34,726 bases of DNA from Candidatus Binatia bacterium (GCA_025057295.1 JANWXO010000006.1:1-34726); one strand, 5' to 3'. Shown: positions 8,477 through 16,427, numbered from the stretch's first letter. The notes: generated from the letters alone by a model not told the origin. A program made the numbers and translations.

Positions 8477-9133
8477 TCACAACCGCACGCTGATGGTAAA
8501 TCCATCGCGCAGCGGCACTAAGGTGGTGAAAAACTCTGGATCTGCCCAGACCATTTGCGTGAAGCGACGGATACCTACAGTAGAGGCAGCGGTATCCTCT
8601 TTGTCCACGACGCGGCCGAACCACAGCATGTTATCGACGATGAGAACCCCTCCTGGAGCGAGTTTGTCGCGAATCGCCGGAAACGCGTCCGGATATTGGT
8701 GTTTGTCAATGTCCATATACAGCAGATCGAACGGCCCGGGTGTTTGGTGTAGGACCTCGATGGCATCTCCGACGTGAAAACGGACCAAGTCGAGCAGACC
8801 GGCACGGCGGAAATACTCTTGCGCCTGCTCGCTATTCCTGCGGTCTCCGTCGGTGTGATGGATTTCCCCGCCGCCCAGGCGGTGGACCGCTTTCGCAAAC
8901 CACATCGTCGAGTAACCGTAGCCGGATCCTAGCTCAAAGATGCGGGTCGCCTTGCGGATCAGGGTGATCTGGTAGAGAAAGCGACCGACGACCGGACCGA
9001 TAATGGGGAAGTTCCGCTGTGCGGCCACTGCTTCCATCTCGGCAAGCAGAGGATCGTTATGGGTAGAGAGTTGTTCGATGTATGCCTTGATCTCGGGCTG
9101 CAGAAAAGCGGCGAAGTGCATCAGCTGCTCCAT
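8477..9133 (-). CDS. Class I SAM-dependent O-methyltransferase (CCoAOMT family)
   Basis: 218 residues, typical for the caffeoyl-CoA/catechol O-methyltransferase family (methyltransf_3). The SAM-binding motif is FELGSGYGYSTMWFAKAV, followed by acidic HTDGDRRN, VGDAIEVL, DLLYMDIDKHQYPDA with the metal-binding Asp pair, and GGVLIVDNMLWFGRV. Bacterial members methylate catechol-like hydroxyls in a Mg2+-dependent way; the substrate here is unknown. Its ATG follows directly on the TGA of the upstream TPR gene with zero spacing, so translation is probably coupled. It is the last gene of a three-gene minus-strand unit. Confidence 0.93.
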   Translation of the reverse strand: MEQLMHFAAFLQPEIKAYIEQLSTHNDPLLAEMEAVAAQRNFPIIGPVVGRFLYQITLIRKATRIFELGSGYGYSTMWFAKAVHRLGGGEIHHTDGDRRNSEQAQEYFRRAGLLDLVRFHVGDAIEVLHQTPGPFDLLYMDIDKHQYPDAFPAIRDKLAPGGVLIVDNMLWFGRVVDKEDTAASTVGIRRFTQMVWADPEFFTTLVPLRDGFTISVRL

Positions 9134-11170
9134 TCAGCGGTATAGTTCTTCGTCTGGCAAGGGTTGATCTGGGAGGCGGATATGGGGGTACAAGGAAGGG
9201 GTACCGTGCCGACCGAGGAGGAGAAAGTCAACCGGGAGAAAGGGCACGGGGACCTCCACACCCACGTAGGCGCTGCGCTGATCGCTGCCAAACGCTACGC
9301 GCGTACCGAGCAACTCCTTCGGTAAAGTCCCGCGCACATCCACGCCAGAACCCCCGACACTCCCTGACAGGTAGGGCAGGGTACGCCAACCGTTCTGTTC
9401 GTTCTTTTCGCGCTCACTGGTCAGTGTCAGATCGGTAGCCACCGCACCTTGGGCCAGCAGAGCGAGATCGCGCTTCCCCCGCGCCGCTGCCTGTTCGTAC
9501 CCTTTTTCGCGGAACCGGAGCCAAAACCCCTCCCACGCTGCCTGTGGCACGGTGTAGATCTTTGTCCGTGGTCCGTGATCGCTCTGCAAACGTAAGGCGA
9601 GCTCTCCGCCCGGGAGCAGGGTAATGCCCTCCTCGCTCAGCTCAACATTGTTGGCATCCCCATCGAAGAGCTCGGGTTTTAACGCCAGGCCTCTAGGGCC
9701 GACAAGGTCAGGATTTTCTTGCAAGAAGGCTTTGCTCAAGCGCAGGCCCCGGTTTTCAGGGAGCTGCAGCGCGCGCAGCTGAGACGTTGCCTGTCGCGCC
9801 GCTTTGGTATTGGGATAGTGCTGCAGCAAAGTCCGCAGGTAGGATTCCTTCTGCCCGTGGTGCTGGCTCTGGTGAGCCAGCTGGAGGAGCGCTTCACCAG
9901 CTCGCTCCTGCACGCGTTCCACCTCCTCGCTTTTGCCTGCCAGCTGGTAGTACGTGATCGCCTTGTCGAGCTGCCCCTCTTTTTCGTACGCGTTTGCGAG
10001 GACTTCGTAGACGTGTGGAGCGCGCTCCTCAGGAGGAGTGGCGCGCAGGTATTTTTCGCCTTCGGCAATGACTCGTTGTCGCGAGACGGGATTGCCGGTC
10101 AGAACGTGAAACAGCTTGGCGCTAGTTTGCACCAGAGTTAATACTCCGAACGTTGCCGCACCGACAAGACCTTCGGTCGCGACCTGGGTGCCGGCGACGA
10201 TGAAATTGTCTTTGACGAAGCCACTGCCTGGCAGAATATACTTGAGAGTTTCCTTGTCGTGTTCCCACTGTGCTGCACGCAGGTTGGCAAGTGGGTCTTG
10301 GGGAGGAGGAGTGGCCTCTTTTTGCCGGACACTGGCCTCGACGCGGGCCAGCCCAGCACGAGCCGCGGGGGATGTTTCGTCGATCAAGAGCGCCAGGTGG
10401 TAATGAAAATTCGCGCTCCAATAATCCTGTTGTTGGAGCGCGGCCTCCGCACGGGCAAGCTCGGTCTCCAAGAGGGCGCGGTTGCGTCGTGTCTCGAGAG
10501 CAGCCACCTGCTTCTGTACCTCAGCCGCGCGAGGGTGTGCAGGGACACGACGCAGAAATTCCTTATAGAGAACAAGCGCCTTCCGTTCACGTGGGCTCGG
10601 GCCGTTGCTGTCGCTCCATTCGGAAAAGATCCCTTGTGTTGCCTCCGGGCGTGGACCGCGCGGGGTACCGAAAAGCAGGCTGCCAACGTCAAAGGTCGCC
10701 AACAGCCAGTTAAACTGCCGACCGAGACGGGTACGCTTGGCATCGGCAAGCAAGCGGTCGGCTTCTGCCAACAGCTCCTCTGGCGTCGCGTTCAATAGCT
10801 CCGTCTCTAATGGGTCTTGTGCTGCCCGCGCCTGCGGCAGGAGCGCCCGCACATGAGGCGTGACCCCGGTCTCTGGCTCTCCTCGGGCGGTCAGGGTGGC
10901 ATCGTATTGCGACAGTTCCTGCACCTGTCTTTCTACTGCCGCAAAGTTTTGCAGATATGCATCGGTAATCGCATGAGCGACTTTCTTCCCCACCGCGTCC
11001 GGGAAGTAGCGGTCCGGCGGCTGTGGCGCGGTAAAGGGGGTGTAGGTAGGCAGGAAGTCGTTCAACGTGTGGGCCAGTGGGTCCGCAAACTCCTGGGCCG
11101 TAACCGGGGCGGTTGCCCACGAAAAGAGAAAGAGGCAAGGCAGAAGATATAGGAGGTTTGTCTTTCTCAT
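9134..11170 (-). CDS. Secreted TPR-containing protein
   Basis: 678 residues from the ATG preceded by AAAAGGA; longer in-frame starts lack a ribosome site. A Sec signal peptide is clear (MRKTNLLYLLPCLFLFSWA, cleaved near VTAQ). The mature protein is mainly helical. Repeats near residues 225-300 and a TPR tract at about 385-490 (VYEVLANAYEKEGQLDKAITYY and following) suggest a periplasmic or outer-membrane scaffold. The C-terminal 130 residues are beta-rich and end in a run of alternating hydrophobics (YVGVEVPVPFLPVDFLLL), which could be membrane associated. I do not recognise a named family. It is preceded by a lipoprotein gene with a 37-nt gap and followed without a gap by the methyltransferase, so all three are probably co-transcribed. 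Confidence 0.85.
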   Translation of the reverse strand: MRKTNLLYLLPCLFLFSWATAPVTAQEFADPLAHTLNDFLPTYTPFTAPQPPDRYFPDAVGKKVAHAITDAYLQNFAAVERQVQELSQYDATLTARGEPETGVTPHVRALLPQARAAQDPLETELLNATPEELLAEADRLLADAKRTRLGRQFNWLLATFDVGSLLFGTPRGPRPEATQGIFSEWSDSNGPSPRERKALVLYKEFLRRVPAHPRAAEVQKQVAALETRRNRALLETELARAEAALQQQDYWSANFHYHLALLIDETSPAARAGLARVEASVRQKEATPPPQDPLANLRAAQWEHDKETLKYILPGSGFVKDNFIVAGTQVATEGLVGAATFGVLTLVQTSAKLFHVLTGNPVSRQRVIAEGEKYLRATPPEERAPHVYEVLANAYEKEGQLDKAITYYQLAGKSEEVERVQERAGEALLQLAHQSQHHGQKESYLRTLLQHYPNTKAARQATSQLRALQLPENRGLRLSKAFLQENPDLVGPRGLALKPELFDGDANNVELSEEGITLLPGGELALRLQSDHGPRTKIYTVPQAAWEGFWLRFREKGYEQAAARGKRDLALLAQGAVATDLTLTSEREKNEQNGWRTLPYLSGSVGGSGVDVRGTLPKELLGTRVAFGSDQRSAYVGVEVPVPFLPVDFLLLGRHGTPSLYPHIRLPDQPLPDEELYR

Positions 11171-11207
11171 AGAGACACATCCTTTTGAGCTCTCGAGCAC
11201 TGCCACT

Positions 11208-12305
11208 TTAACGGCTTAACCGTCCAATTCTCGCCATGTAGGCCTGCAACGCTTCCAGTTTGCCCCGTGCCTCGTGCTTTTCCAGAGTTCCCTCTTCCTG
11301 AGCAACGACGGCGTAGAGGCGCAACGCTGCGCGGCCAAGTTCCTCAAACGTCAAGGGGTCGAACTGTAGACTCTGCGGATCGTGCTGGGCGACGTATTCC
11401 CGTGCCAGGGTGAAGTAGAAATCCCCGAACTGGATTTGATAGCGGGGACGATTCTTGCTTTCCTGGTGCTTGGTGATCAATTGGCTGTAGGCGAGCACGA
11501 CACTTTCATTGCCGTCTTCGAGGCGGTGGCGGTTGAGTTCGAGGAAGGCGACTTTCGCATAATCTACTCGTTCTTCCTCTTCCCGCGCCAGGATCTCGTA
11601 GGGAGTCCCGTCGTATTGGTGCTGTAGTTCCTGCCACGCTGCGATTTGCTGGTCGAGAGCTTGCAGATAGGTCACCGGGGTCGGTGCGTCGATTGGGGTT
11701 TGTTTGAGAGCCTGAAAGCGGCTGAGCGCTTCTAGGGCTGTGGCTGCTTGTCGAGATAAGCCGTTCTGACTCTGGGAGACGAGACGGTAGTGCTCCATTG
11801 CCTGCTCGTAATTGCGTAACTTTTCATACGCCTGCCCACGCACGAAGGCGAGCAGGAACGGATCGCCTTGAGGGTGGGCTGTTTCGTACTCCTGTAAGCG
11901 AAGCAACGTGGCTTTGTACAGGTTCATGCCGGTCCCATCGTGCGGTGCAGGAAAACGATAGGTGTCGCGACTGGCGGCACGCTGCAGCACGGCGGCCAGC
12001 TGCTGAAGATCGACTGCGGCGTTCTGTGGGGGCGGGGAGGAGAAATCGGTCGTCTTGCGAGTAGGGGGAGGAGCCGAGATGCCAGAAGTCGGAGCAGTGC
12101 TCCTCGACGTGGACGGTGGAGGTGATGGTGCCGCGGAGGAAGAAGTCTCTCCCCGCCAGCGTGTCCCTGCACAGCTAGCGAGCACGACGACGGTCGTCAC
12201 GCTCAAGAACACAACCCTAGCTGCTGGGGGAAGTCTTCTTGTTCCGCAAAACCAGCACATGCGTGATCGATCGGAAGGTATCGCTTCCTCACACGCCCCA
12301 AGCAT
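11208..12305 (-). CDS. Lipoprotein with helical (TPR-like) repeats
   Basis: About 365 residues. The lipobox VVLASC places the acylated cysteine at residue 45 of this call, after a basic n-region (TRRLPPAAR) and a hydrophobic core. The mature part opens with a Ser/Pro/Thr-rich linker and then helical pairs resembling TPRs (LAFVRGQAYEKLRNYEQAMEHYRL at about 160-185). The start is uncertain: an ATG 15 codons further in would give a more usual 30-residue signal peptide but has no ribosome site, and a TTG 7 codons upstream is also possible. It is likely anchored to the outer membrane and works with the TPR protein encoded 37 nt downstream (inference). No specific family is recognised. Confidence 0.82.
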   Translation of the reverse strand: MLGACEEAIPSDRSRMCWFCGTRRLPPAARVVFLSVTTVVVLASCAGTRWRGETSSSAAPSPPPSTSRSTAPTSGISAPPPTRKTTDFSSPPPQNAAVDLQQLAAVLQRAASRDTYRFPAPHDGTGMNLYKATLLRLQEYETAHPQGDPFLLAFVRGQAYEKLRNYEQAMEHYRLVSQSQNGLSRQAATALEALSRFQALKQTPIDAPTPVTYLQALDQQIAAWQELQHQYDGTPYEILAREEEERVDYAKVAFLELNRHRLEDGNESVVLAYSQLITKHQESKNRPRYQIQFGDFYFTLAREYVAQHDPQSLQFDPLTFEELGRAALRLYAVVAQEEGTLEKHEARGKLEALQAYMARIGRLSR

Positions 12306-12392
12306 CGACCACCCTGACGCGCTCAAACCTTAGAGCGAAAGCGCGACGGTGTCAAACCTCCCTCCTCCCTGTTTGCACCTCGAGGGCGACGA

Positions 12393-13460
12393 GTGCGCGC
12401 TCTTGTCTCCACCGCCGTCGCGCGTTATACGAATGCAGCAATGGCATCCACCCCGTCAGCCCTTGCGTTTCCTCGCCCGGAAGAGATTCTCGCCCGCCTA
12501 GAAAAAGACCCGCCCGTTCCCTTGTACCTTTTTTACGGGGATGAATCGTTCCTCATCGAACGGGCAATTGCGGTAGTGCGCCAGCGTCTGGGTCCCGCAG
12601 TTGCGGTCCGTGTATTCCACGCCGGGCAAGATGCAGTGACAGCAGTGCTGAACGTGTGGGGGGTCCCGTCTCTCTTTGCTCCCAGGACTTTAGTCGTGCT
12701 GAAAAACGTAGAGCAGCTCAAGGCCGCGGAAAGAGAACAGCTCGCTGCTGCAGCAGCTCGGTGCGATGCGACGCACCCCCTAGTCATGAGTGCGCAGGGA
12801 CGGGTGGACCTGGAGCAAAGTGTCTTCGCCCTCTGTACCAAGAAGGGGGTAGCGGCAGAGTTCCGGCCGCTGTTGGCACAACAGGTACCGGCGTGGGCGC
12901 AGCGCCTAGCTCAGGAACGGGGAGTGCGCCTGCGTGAGGAAGCCGCCCATATGTTGAGCGAGTTGATCGGTCCAAACCTGTTTGCCCTGGCGGCAGAGAT
13001 CGACAAGCTTGCAGCGTTTGTGTTTCCACAGCGCGAGATTCCTGCCGAAGCAGTGGAAGCCTGCACTGGCAGCCTGTCCCACCACACGGTTTTTGACCTC
13101 GCCGATGCAGTCGGGCAGCGCGATCGCCAGCGGGCGAGCCTACTGTTGCAACGAGTATTGGTTGATGAACGTGGAGGGGTGCCACTCTTGCATGCGCTTG
13201 TCGGGCATTTCCGACGACTCTGGCAGGTGAAAGAATTGGCCGAGGAGGGGGGAGCGGAAGGCCACATCGAGCGAGCTGTGGGAGTGCGAGGGAACCGTCT
13301 GCGAGCTCTGCGCGATCAGGCGCGTCTCTATACGCGGTCTGACCTGCAGCGGTTTTTCCACCGTACCGCTGTGCTGGACGTCAAGCTGAAATCCACCCGT
13401 ACTCCCCCTCTAGCGTTATTGCAAGCGTTCATTTTGGAGATGTGCGAGCGGCCGAGATAA
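12393..13460 (+). CDS. holA: DNA polymerase III subunit delta
   Basis: 355 residues from a GTG with GAGGG 6 nt upstream; an in-frame ATG at codon 17 would give the commoner family N-terminus but lacks a ribosome site. HolA features seen are the N-terminal PLYLFYGDESFLIERA, WGVPSLFAPRTLVVLKNVEQL, the central IGPNLFALAAEIDKLAAF, the HTVFDLADAVGQRD collar segment and LLHALVGHFRRLWQVKEL in the C-terminal helical domain. Delta opens the beta sliding clamp as part of the clamp-loader complex in the replisome. It is divergent from the lipoprotein gene; the promoter should lie in the short gap between them. It is followed 14 nt later by a small gene that is probably co-transcribed. Confidence 0.93.
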   Translation: MRALVSTAVARYTNAAMASTPSALAFPRPEEILARLEKDPPVPLYLFYGDESFLIERAIAVVRQRLGPAVAVRVFHAGQDAVTAVLNVWGVPSLFAPRTLVVLKNVEQLKAAEREQLAAAAARCDATHPLVMSAQGRVDLEQSVFALCTKKGVAAEFRPLLAQQVPAWAQRLAQERGVRLREEAAHMLSELIGPNLFALAAEIDKLAAFVFPQREIPAEAVEACTGSLSHHTVFDLADAVGQRDRQRASLLLQRVLVDERGGVPLLHALVGHFRRLWQVKELAEEGGAEGHIERAVGVRGNRLRALRDQARLYTRSDLQRFFHRTAVLDVKLKSTRTPPLALLQAFILEMCERPR

Positions 13461-13474
13461 CGAAGGAGAGAAGA

Positions 13475-13921
13475 GTGGAAGAGAAAGCCGCCAAAGCCAC
13501 CGAAGTGCAACTCCGGTTTGCCTTTCTCACCGAGACCACTCCCGTCCCCCTTGCGCACGGAGAGCCTGCGCCTACTCTAGCGCTCGAGTCACGGCAGAGA
13601 GTGCGGCGTCCTCATGCCCATCCGCCACCGCAGACACTGGGAGAGGTGTTGACCACGGCGCACGCTGTGTTGTTGGAGGCTCCCCTTGCCGATGTCAATG
13701 CGCAGTTGCTCGTGCTCTTGGAATTTTGCGAAGCGGCACTGACGCGGGCACTCGATGTGGTCGCCCTGCGTCCCGGCATCCCGCTGTCAGACGAAGAGTA
13801 CCGGAGCGTGCGAGGGATCGGGCATGCTCAGTGGTTGCTGGCAGAGGCCCACGGGAGCCGTGAGGCGATGCAAGAGCCGCCTCGTGCCAAGAGATCCAAG
13901 CGGACAAAGAGTGCGGTGTGA
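13475..13921 (+). CDS. Hypothetical protein downstream of holA
   Basis: 148 residues from GTG; AAGGAG sits 6 nt upstream and decides the start. It is cytosolic, with a disordered Pro/His-rich stretch near residues 35-60, a predicted helical core (TLGEVLTTAHAVLLEAPLADVNAQLLVLLEF), and a basic tail (RAKRSKRTKS) that may bind nucleic acid. I recognise no family. The 14-nt spacing to holA suggests co-transcription, and it converges on the next gene with a 39-nt gap. Confidence 0.72.
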   Translation: MEEKAAKATEVQLRFAFLTETTPVPLAHGEPAPTLALESRQRVRRPHAHPPPQTLGEVLTTAHAVLLEAPLADVNAQLLVLLEFCEAALTRALDVVALRPGIPLSDEEYRSVRGIGHAQWLLAEAHGSREAMQEPPRAKRSKRTKSAV

Positions 13922-13960
13922 GAGGGAAACTCGAGCGGAGGAAACCAGGCTTCCCTTGTG

Positions 13961-14578
13961 CTATTGCCTGCTGGCGAGCAACTGCCCGAGTGTGTCTTTT
14001 AAGGGGAGCTCCTCACGGAGAGCGGCCAGGCTGTGGGCTACCGTTTCGATCCCATGGGTAATGACTTCGGGGTTGTCTGCACATTCCAATGCTTCGGCGA
14101 GTCGGATGCCGGCGAGGGTCAGTAATGGTTCGTGTCCGCCGGCTGTGTTGGCGGTGCTGAGGGAGAAGAAGCCATACTGGGTGGCACGAGTGTTATAGAG
14201 GTGCAAGAGATCGGCTTGGGTGTCGGCCAATTCTTCGGCGTCCTCCGGTGCACATGCACTCCGGGCAAAGGTCGGGATGATCGTCCCGACTAGTGCTGCC
14301 ATAAACGAGTTCCGTAATAGCTGTGCAGCATGGGCAGGCAGCGCCACCTGAAACGCGGCTGCAGCGATGCGGTCGCAGGCGTGCAAAAGGATGATGAGCA
14401 ACTCGGCAGTGGCGGCCTGAGACTTGAGGGCGCTCGTGAACGGGTCTTTTGCGAGTTCCTGAGCAACCGCTGTGCACGCCTGCAGGCGCTGCCAGGCGCG
14501 TGCCACTAAGTCGAGGAGCGCGTTACCGAGTTGCTGCACCGCCTGGACTGCGGGCGATTGTGTCGGATCGGGTTTCAT
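13961..14578 (-). CDS. Hypothetical all-helical protein
   Basis: 205 residues with an Ala/Leu-rich, almost entirely helical composition and no signal peptide, motif or family that I recognise. The chosen ATG begins MKPDPTQSPAV; an ATG 13 codons upstream is possible, and neither has a clear ribosome site. It is divergent from the ABC1-kinase gene across about 22 nt, so the two promoters would overlap the coding starts. Codon use and composition match the neighbours, which supports a real gene. Confidence 0.65.
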   Translation of the reverse strand: MKPDPTQSPAVQAVQQLGNALLDLVARAWQRLQACTAVAQELAKDPFTSALKSQAATAELLIILLHACDRIAAAAFQVALPAHAAQLLRNSFMAALVGTIIPTFARSACAPEDAEELADTQADLLHLYNTRATQYGFFSLSTANTAGGHEPLLTLAGIRLAEALECADNPEVITHGIETVAHSLAALREELPLKDTLGQLLASRQ

Positions 14579-14600
14579 GTAAGACACTGGCCATGGACCA

Positions 14601-15992
14601 ATGAGGCTATTGCGCATGTTGCCGCAAACCCTCTCGGAGAGCAACCGGACACCAGCGATGGGGATGCAACAGGGGAAGGAAAGGTGCCGCCGTAAGCGGT
14701 CGCTCGCGCGCCGCGTCCGACTTGGCCGTTTCTTGATCGTGGCGCAGATGGTGGTCCGCATTTATGGTGGCTACAAGTTGATTCAGCTTTGGGGTCGGTT
14801 CGTCTCGGACAAGAACCTTGCTGCTCACTACGCCCGGCATCACCGCCGGAGTGCCGAGCTGATTTACCGTACTGCTCTGCGGCTCGAAGGATGGTTCGTC
14901 AAAGCGTGTCAGTTCATCGGTTCGCGGGCCGATATTTTGCCGCAGGAGTATATTGATGTGTTGTCGCGCCTGCACGACCGGGTACCCCCGCGGCCGTTTG
15001 CCGTCATACGACAGCGGGTAGAAGAAGAGCTGCGCAGGCCACTCGCCGCAGTCTTTGCATCCTTTACTCCTGAACCGATCGCTGCGGCGTCGCTCGCGCA
15101 AGTTCATGCCGCGACGCTCCATGATGGACGACGAGTAGCTGTAAAAGTCCAGTATCCCGATATCGCGGCTTTGGTAGAGCTGGATTTGCGCAACGTCGCG
15201 TTCTTTATTGACTGGTTGGCATGGTTGGAACCACGCTATGACTTCCGTTTCGTCATCCGCGAGCTGCAGCGCTATATTCCTTTAGAGCTCGATTTTCTCC
15301 GAGAAGGACGCAACGCTGAGCTGGTGAGCCGTAACTTCGCCGCCCGGGGTGACACACGGGTGGTTGTGCCACGCATTTACTGGCAATACACCACTCCACG
15401 GGTGTTGACGATGGAGTTCATGGAGGGGATCAAGATCACCGAGGTTGAGACACTGCGTCGTGCCGGGATCGATACCCGTGCGGTCGCGCAGCTGCTTACC
15501 GAGGTGTATTTGCAGCAGATCCTCTTGGACGGCCTCTTCCATGCTGACCCGCATCCGGGCAATCTCCTGGTGCAACCAGGGCCACGAATAGTCTTTTTGG
15601 ACTTTGGCTTGACCAAAGATCTGCCCCCGGAGTTTCCCGCAGAGATGGCGCGTCTCGCCACAGCGATCGTCATGCAGGACGCGGATGCGATCGTTGCCTC
15701 CTTTCGCCGTCTGGGGTTCGTGACCAAAAACGGCAGCGCGGAGAGCTTGCTGGTCTTGGGAGAAGCGCTCCTGGGACATTCTGTCAAAGAGAATAAGGCG
15801 TATGCTGACCCGACGATGGTCGAGCACTTTAATCGAGAGCTGGCGCAAGCCTTGCGCAAGGATCCGATCGTCGAGGCCCCAAGCGATCTCGTACTTGTGG
15901 GCCGTGTCATGGGGCTGCTCAGCGGGGTGGGAAAACAACTCGGGTCGGAGGTGAATGTGTTCGCTACTTTATTGCCGTATCTGGTCAAATAA
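14601..15992 (+). CDS. ABC1/AarF (UbiB-like) atypical kinase
   Basis: 463 residues of the ABC1/ADCK/UbiB family, atypical kinase-like ATPases linked to ubiquinone biosynthesis and lipid homeostasis. Seen are the KxGQ region written as KACQFIGSRADILPQEY (101-117), the alanine-rich nucleotide loop AAASLAQVHA (161-170), lysine 182 in VAVKVQYP, ELDFLREGRNAE, the catalytic-loop equivalent FHADPHPGN (313-321) and LDFGLTKDL (333-341). The normally invariant Gly of KxGQ is Cys. The extreme N-terminus is basic and poorly defined; starts at codons 6, 20 or 22 are alternatives. There are no other Ubi genes beside it, so the substrate cannot be assigned. Confidence 0.92.
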   Translation: MRLLRMLPQTLSESNRTPAMGMQQGKERCRRKRSLARRVRLGRFLIVAQMVVRIYGGYKLIQLWGRFVSDKNLAAHYARHHRRSAELIYRTALRLEGWFVKACQFIGSRADILPQEYIDVLSRLHDRVPPRPFAVIRQRVEEELRRPLAAVFASFTPEPIAAASLAQVHAATLHDGRRVAVKVQYPDIAALVELDLRNVAFFIDWLAWLEPRYDFRFVIRELQRYIPLELDFLREGRNAELVSRNFAARGDTRVVVPRIYWQYTTPRVLTMEFMEGIKITEVETLRRAGIDTRAVAQLLTEVYLQQILLDGLFHADPHPGNLLVQPGPRIVFLDFGLTKDLPPEFPAEMARLATAIVMQDADAIVASFRRLGFVTKNGSAESLLVLGEALLGHSVKENKAYADPTMVEHFNRELAQALRKDPIVEAPSDLVLVGRVMGLLSGVGKQLGSEVNVFATLLPYLVK

Positions 15993-16053
15993 AAACCCCG
16001 ACAGGGTAATCACCGGAGAGGTGTCCCGTTGGTGCGCACGGGCTGTCGGGGTT
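15987..16053 (-). terminator. Branched intrinsic terminator of the small minus-strand RNA
   Basis: A perfect 11-bp inverted repeat (15994-16004 with 16043-16053, arm AACCCCGACAG) is followed on the minus strand by TTTTTATTT. The 38-nt loop itself contains two hairpins, CACC/GGTG (16011-16014 with 16020-16023) and CCCGT/ACGGG (16025-16029 with 16038-16042), giving a three-way junction. The T-run exists only on the minus strand, so it terminates the small RNA rather than the ABC1 gene. Confidence 0.72.
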
Positions 16054-16307
16054 GCGGTGGTGCCTGGATGCCTCCAAGCGGCCACCCGAGAGCTTCTTGG
16101 GCACGTCGGCCTAGGAGGCCACCACCTCACAGATCACCGTAGTCGCGTGCATGCTGGATCACCTCCTTCCTCGGCGCACCCATCGCGGGTCCAGAAGCCG
16201 CTCAGCCAGGAACCGGCCGCCGAATTGCCGGCCCGAGGCCTGGTCCGCTCGCGTCCTGCCGGATTACAGGAATCGGAGCGCAAGGGGCCTGTGTCTACCC
16301 GACCAGC
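15988..16307 (-). ncRNA. Putative free-standing structured RNA with micro-ORF
   Basis: The minus strand of this intergenic region looks like a complete small transcription unit of about 320 nt. A sigma70-like promoter precedes it. The 5' part can fold into a stem pairing 16301-16310 with 16235-16245 (one bulged base) that encloses a nested hairpin (16246-16250 with 16276-16280, then 16254-16258 with 16267-16271), followed by smaller hairpins at 16215-16233 and 16178-16190. Next come a 16-nt extended Shine-Dalgarno sequence, a 13-codon ORF, a 13-bp stem made by the ORF's 3' end with downstream sequence (16114-16126 with 16056-16062 and 16070-16075), and a branched terminator with a U-run. It is not RNase P RNA, SRP RNA, 6S or a known riboswitch that I can recognise. 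No gene follows on this strand, so it is not an ordinary leader. Confidence 0.6.
16111..16152 (-). CDS. 13-residue micro-ORF with extended Shine-Dalgarno sequence
   Basis: ATG to TAG encodes MHATTVICEVVAS. The ribosome site is extraordinary: AAGGAGGTGATCCAGC (16153-16168, minus strand) is an exact 16-nt complement of the conserved bacterial 16S rRNA 3' end and abuts the ATG, placing GGAGG 9 nt from it. A TGA inside the ribosome site closes the frame upstream, so this ATG is the only start. The last five codons lie in a predicted stem with downstream RNA, so translation would remodel the structure (inference). The peptide has one cysteine and no signal sequence, and I do not recognise it. It may be a functional micropeptide or a ribosome-recruiting device. 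Confidence 0.55.
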   Translation of the reverse strand: MHATTVICEVVAS

Positions 16308-16313
16308 CTCGTC

Positions 16314-16342
16314 AGTGTACCCTGAAAATGCTTTTTGGTCTA
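16314..16342 (-). promoter_or_regulatory. Sigma70-like promoter of the small minus-strand RNA
   Basis: On the minus strand, TAGACC (16337-16342) and TACACT (16314-16319) are separated by exactly 17 nt. Each matches four of six consensus bases. Predicted transcription would begin near 16307, just inside the first long stem of the structured RNA. Confidence 0.45.
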
Positions 16343-16378
16343 GCGCGACGCGGAAAAGGAGCGACACCGACTCTGGCC

Positions 16379-16407
16379 TTGCGCAAAGACACCCTGAATC
16401 CTATATA
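16379..16407 (+). promoter_or_regulatory. Possible promoter of the 16428 gene
   Basis: TTGCGC (16379-16384) and TATATA (16402-16407) have a 17-nt spacer; the -10 lies in the palindrome CCTATATAGG. The predicted start near 16414 would leave a leader of only about 14 nt without a ribosome site, so the gene would be translated almost leaderless. It diverges from the small-RNA promoter about 40 bp away. Confidence 0.4.
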
Positions 16408-16427
16408 GGGAACACGTTTTCTAGTGT

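Noticed and set aside
16153-16168. Fragment of 16S rRNA (exact 3'-end sequence on the plus strand)
   Set aside because: Only 16 nt match, and the flanking sequence is unrelated to rRNA. On the minus strand it abuts a start codon, so it is better read as an extended ribosome-binding site.
15988-16307. RNase P RNA or a known riboswitch as identity of the minus-strand RNA
   Set aside because: The conserved RNase P cores and the consensus motifs of riboswitches I know are not present, and the unit has no downstream gene to regulate.
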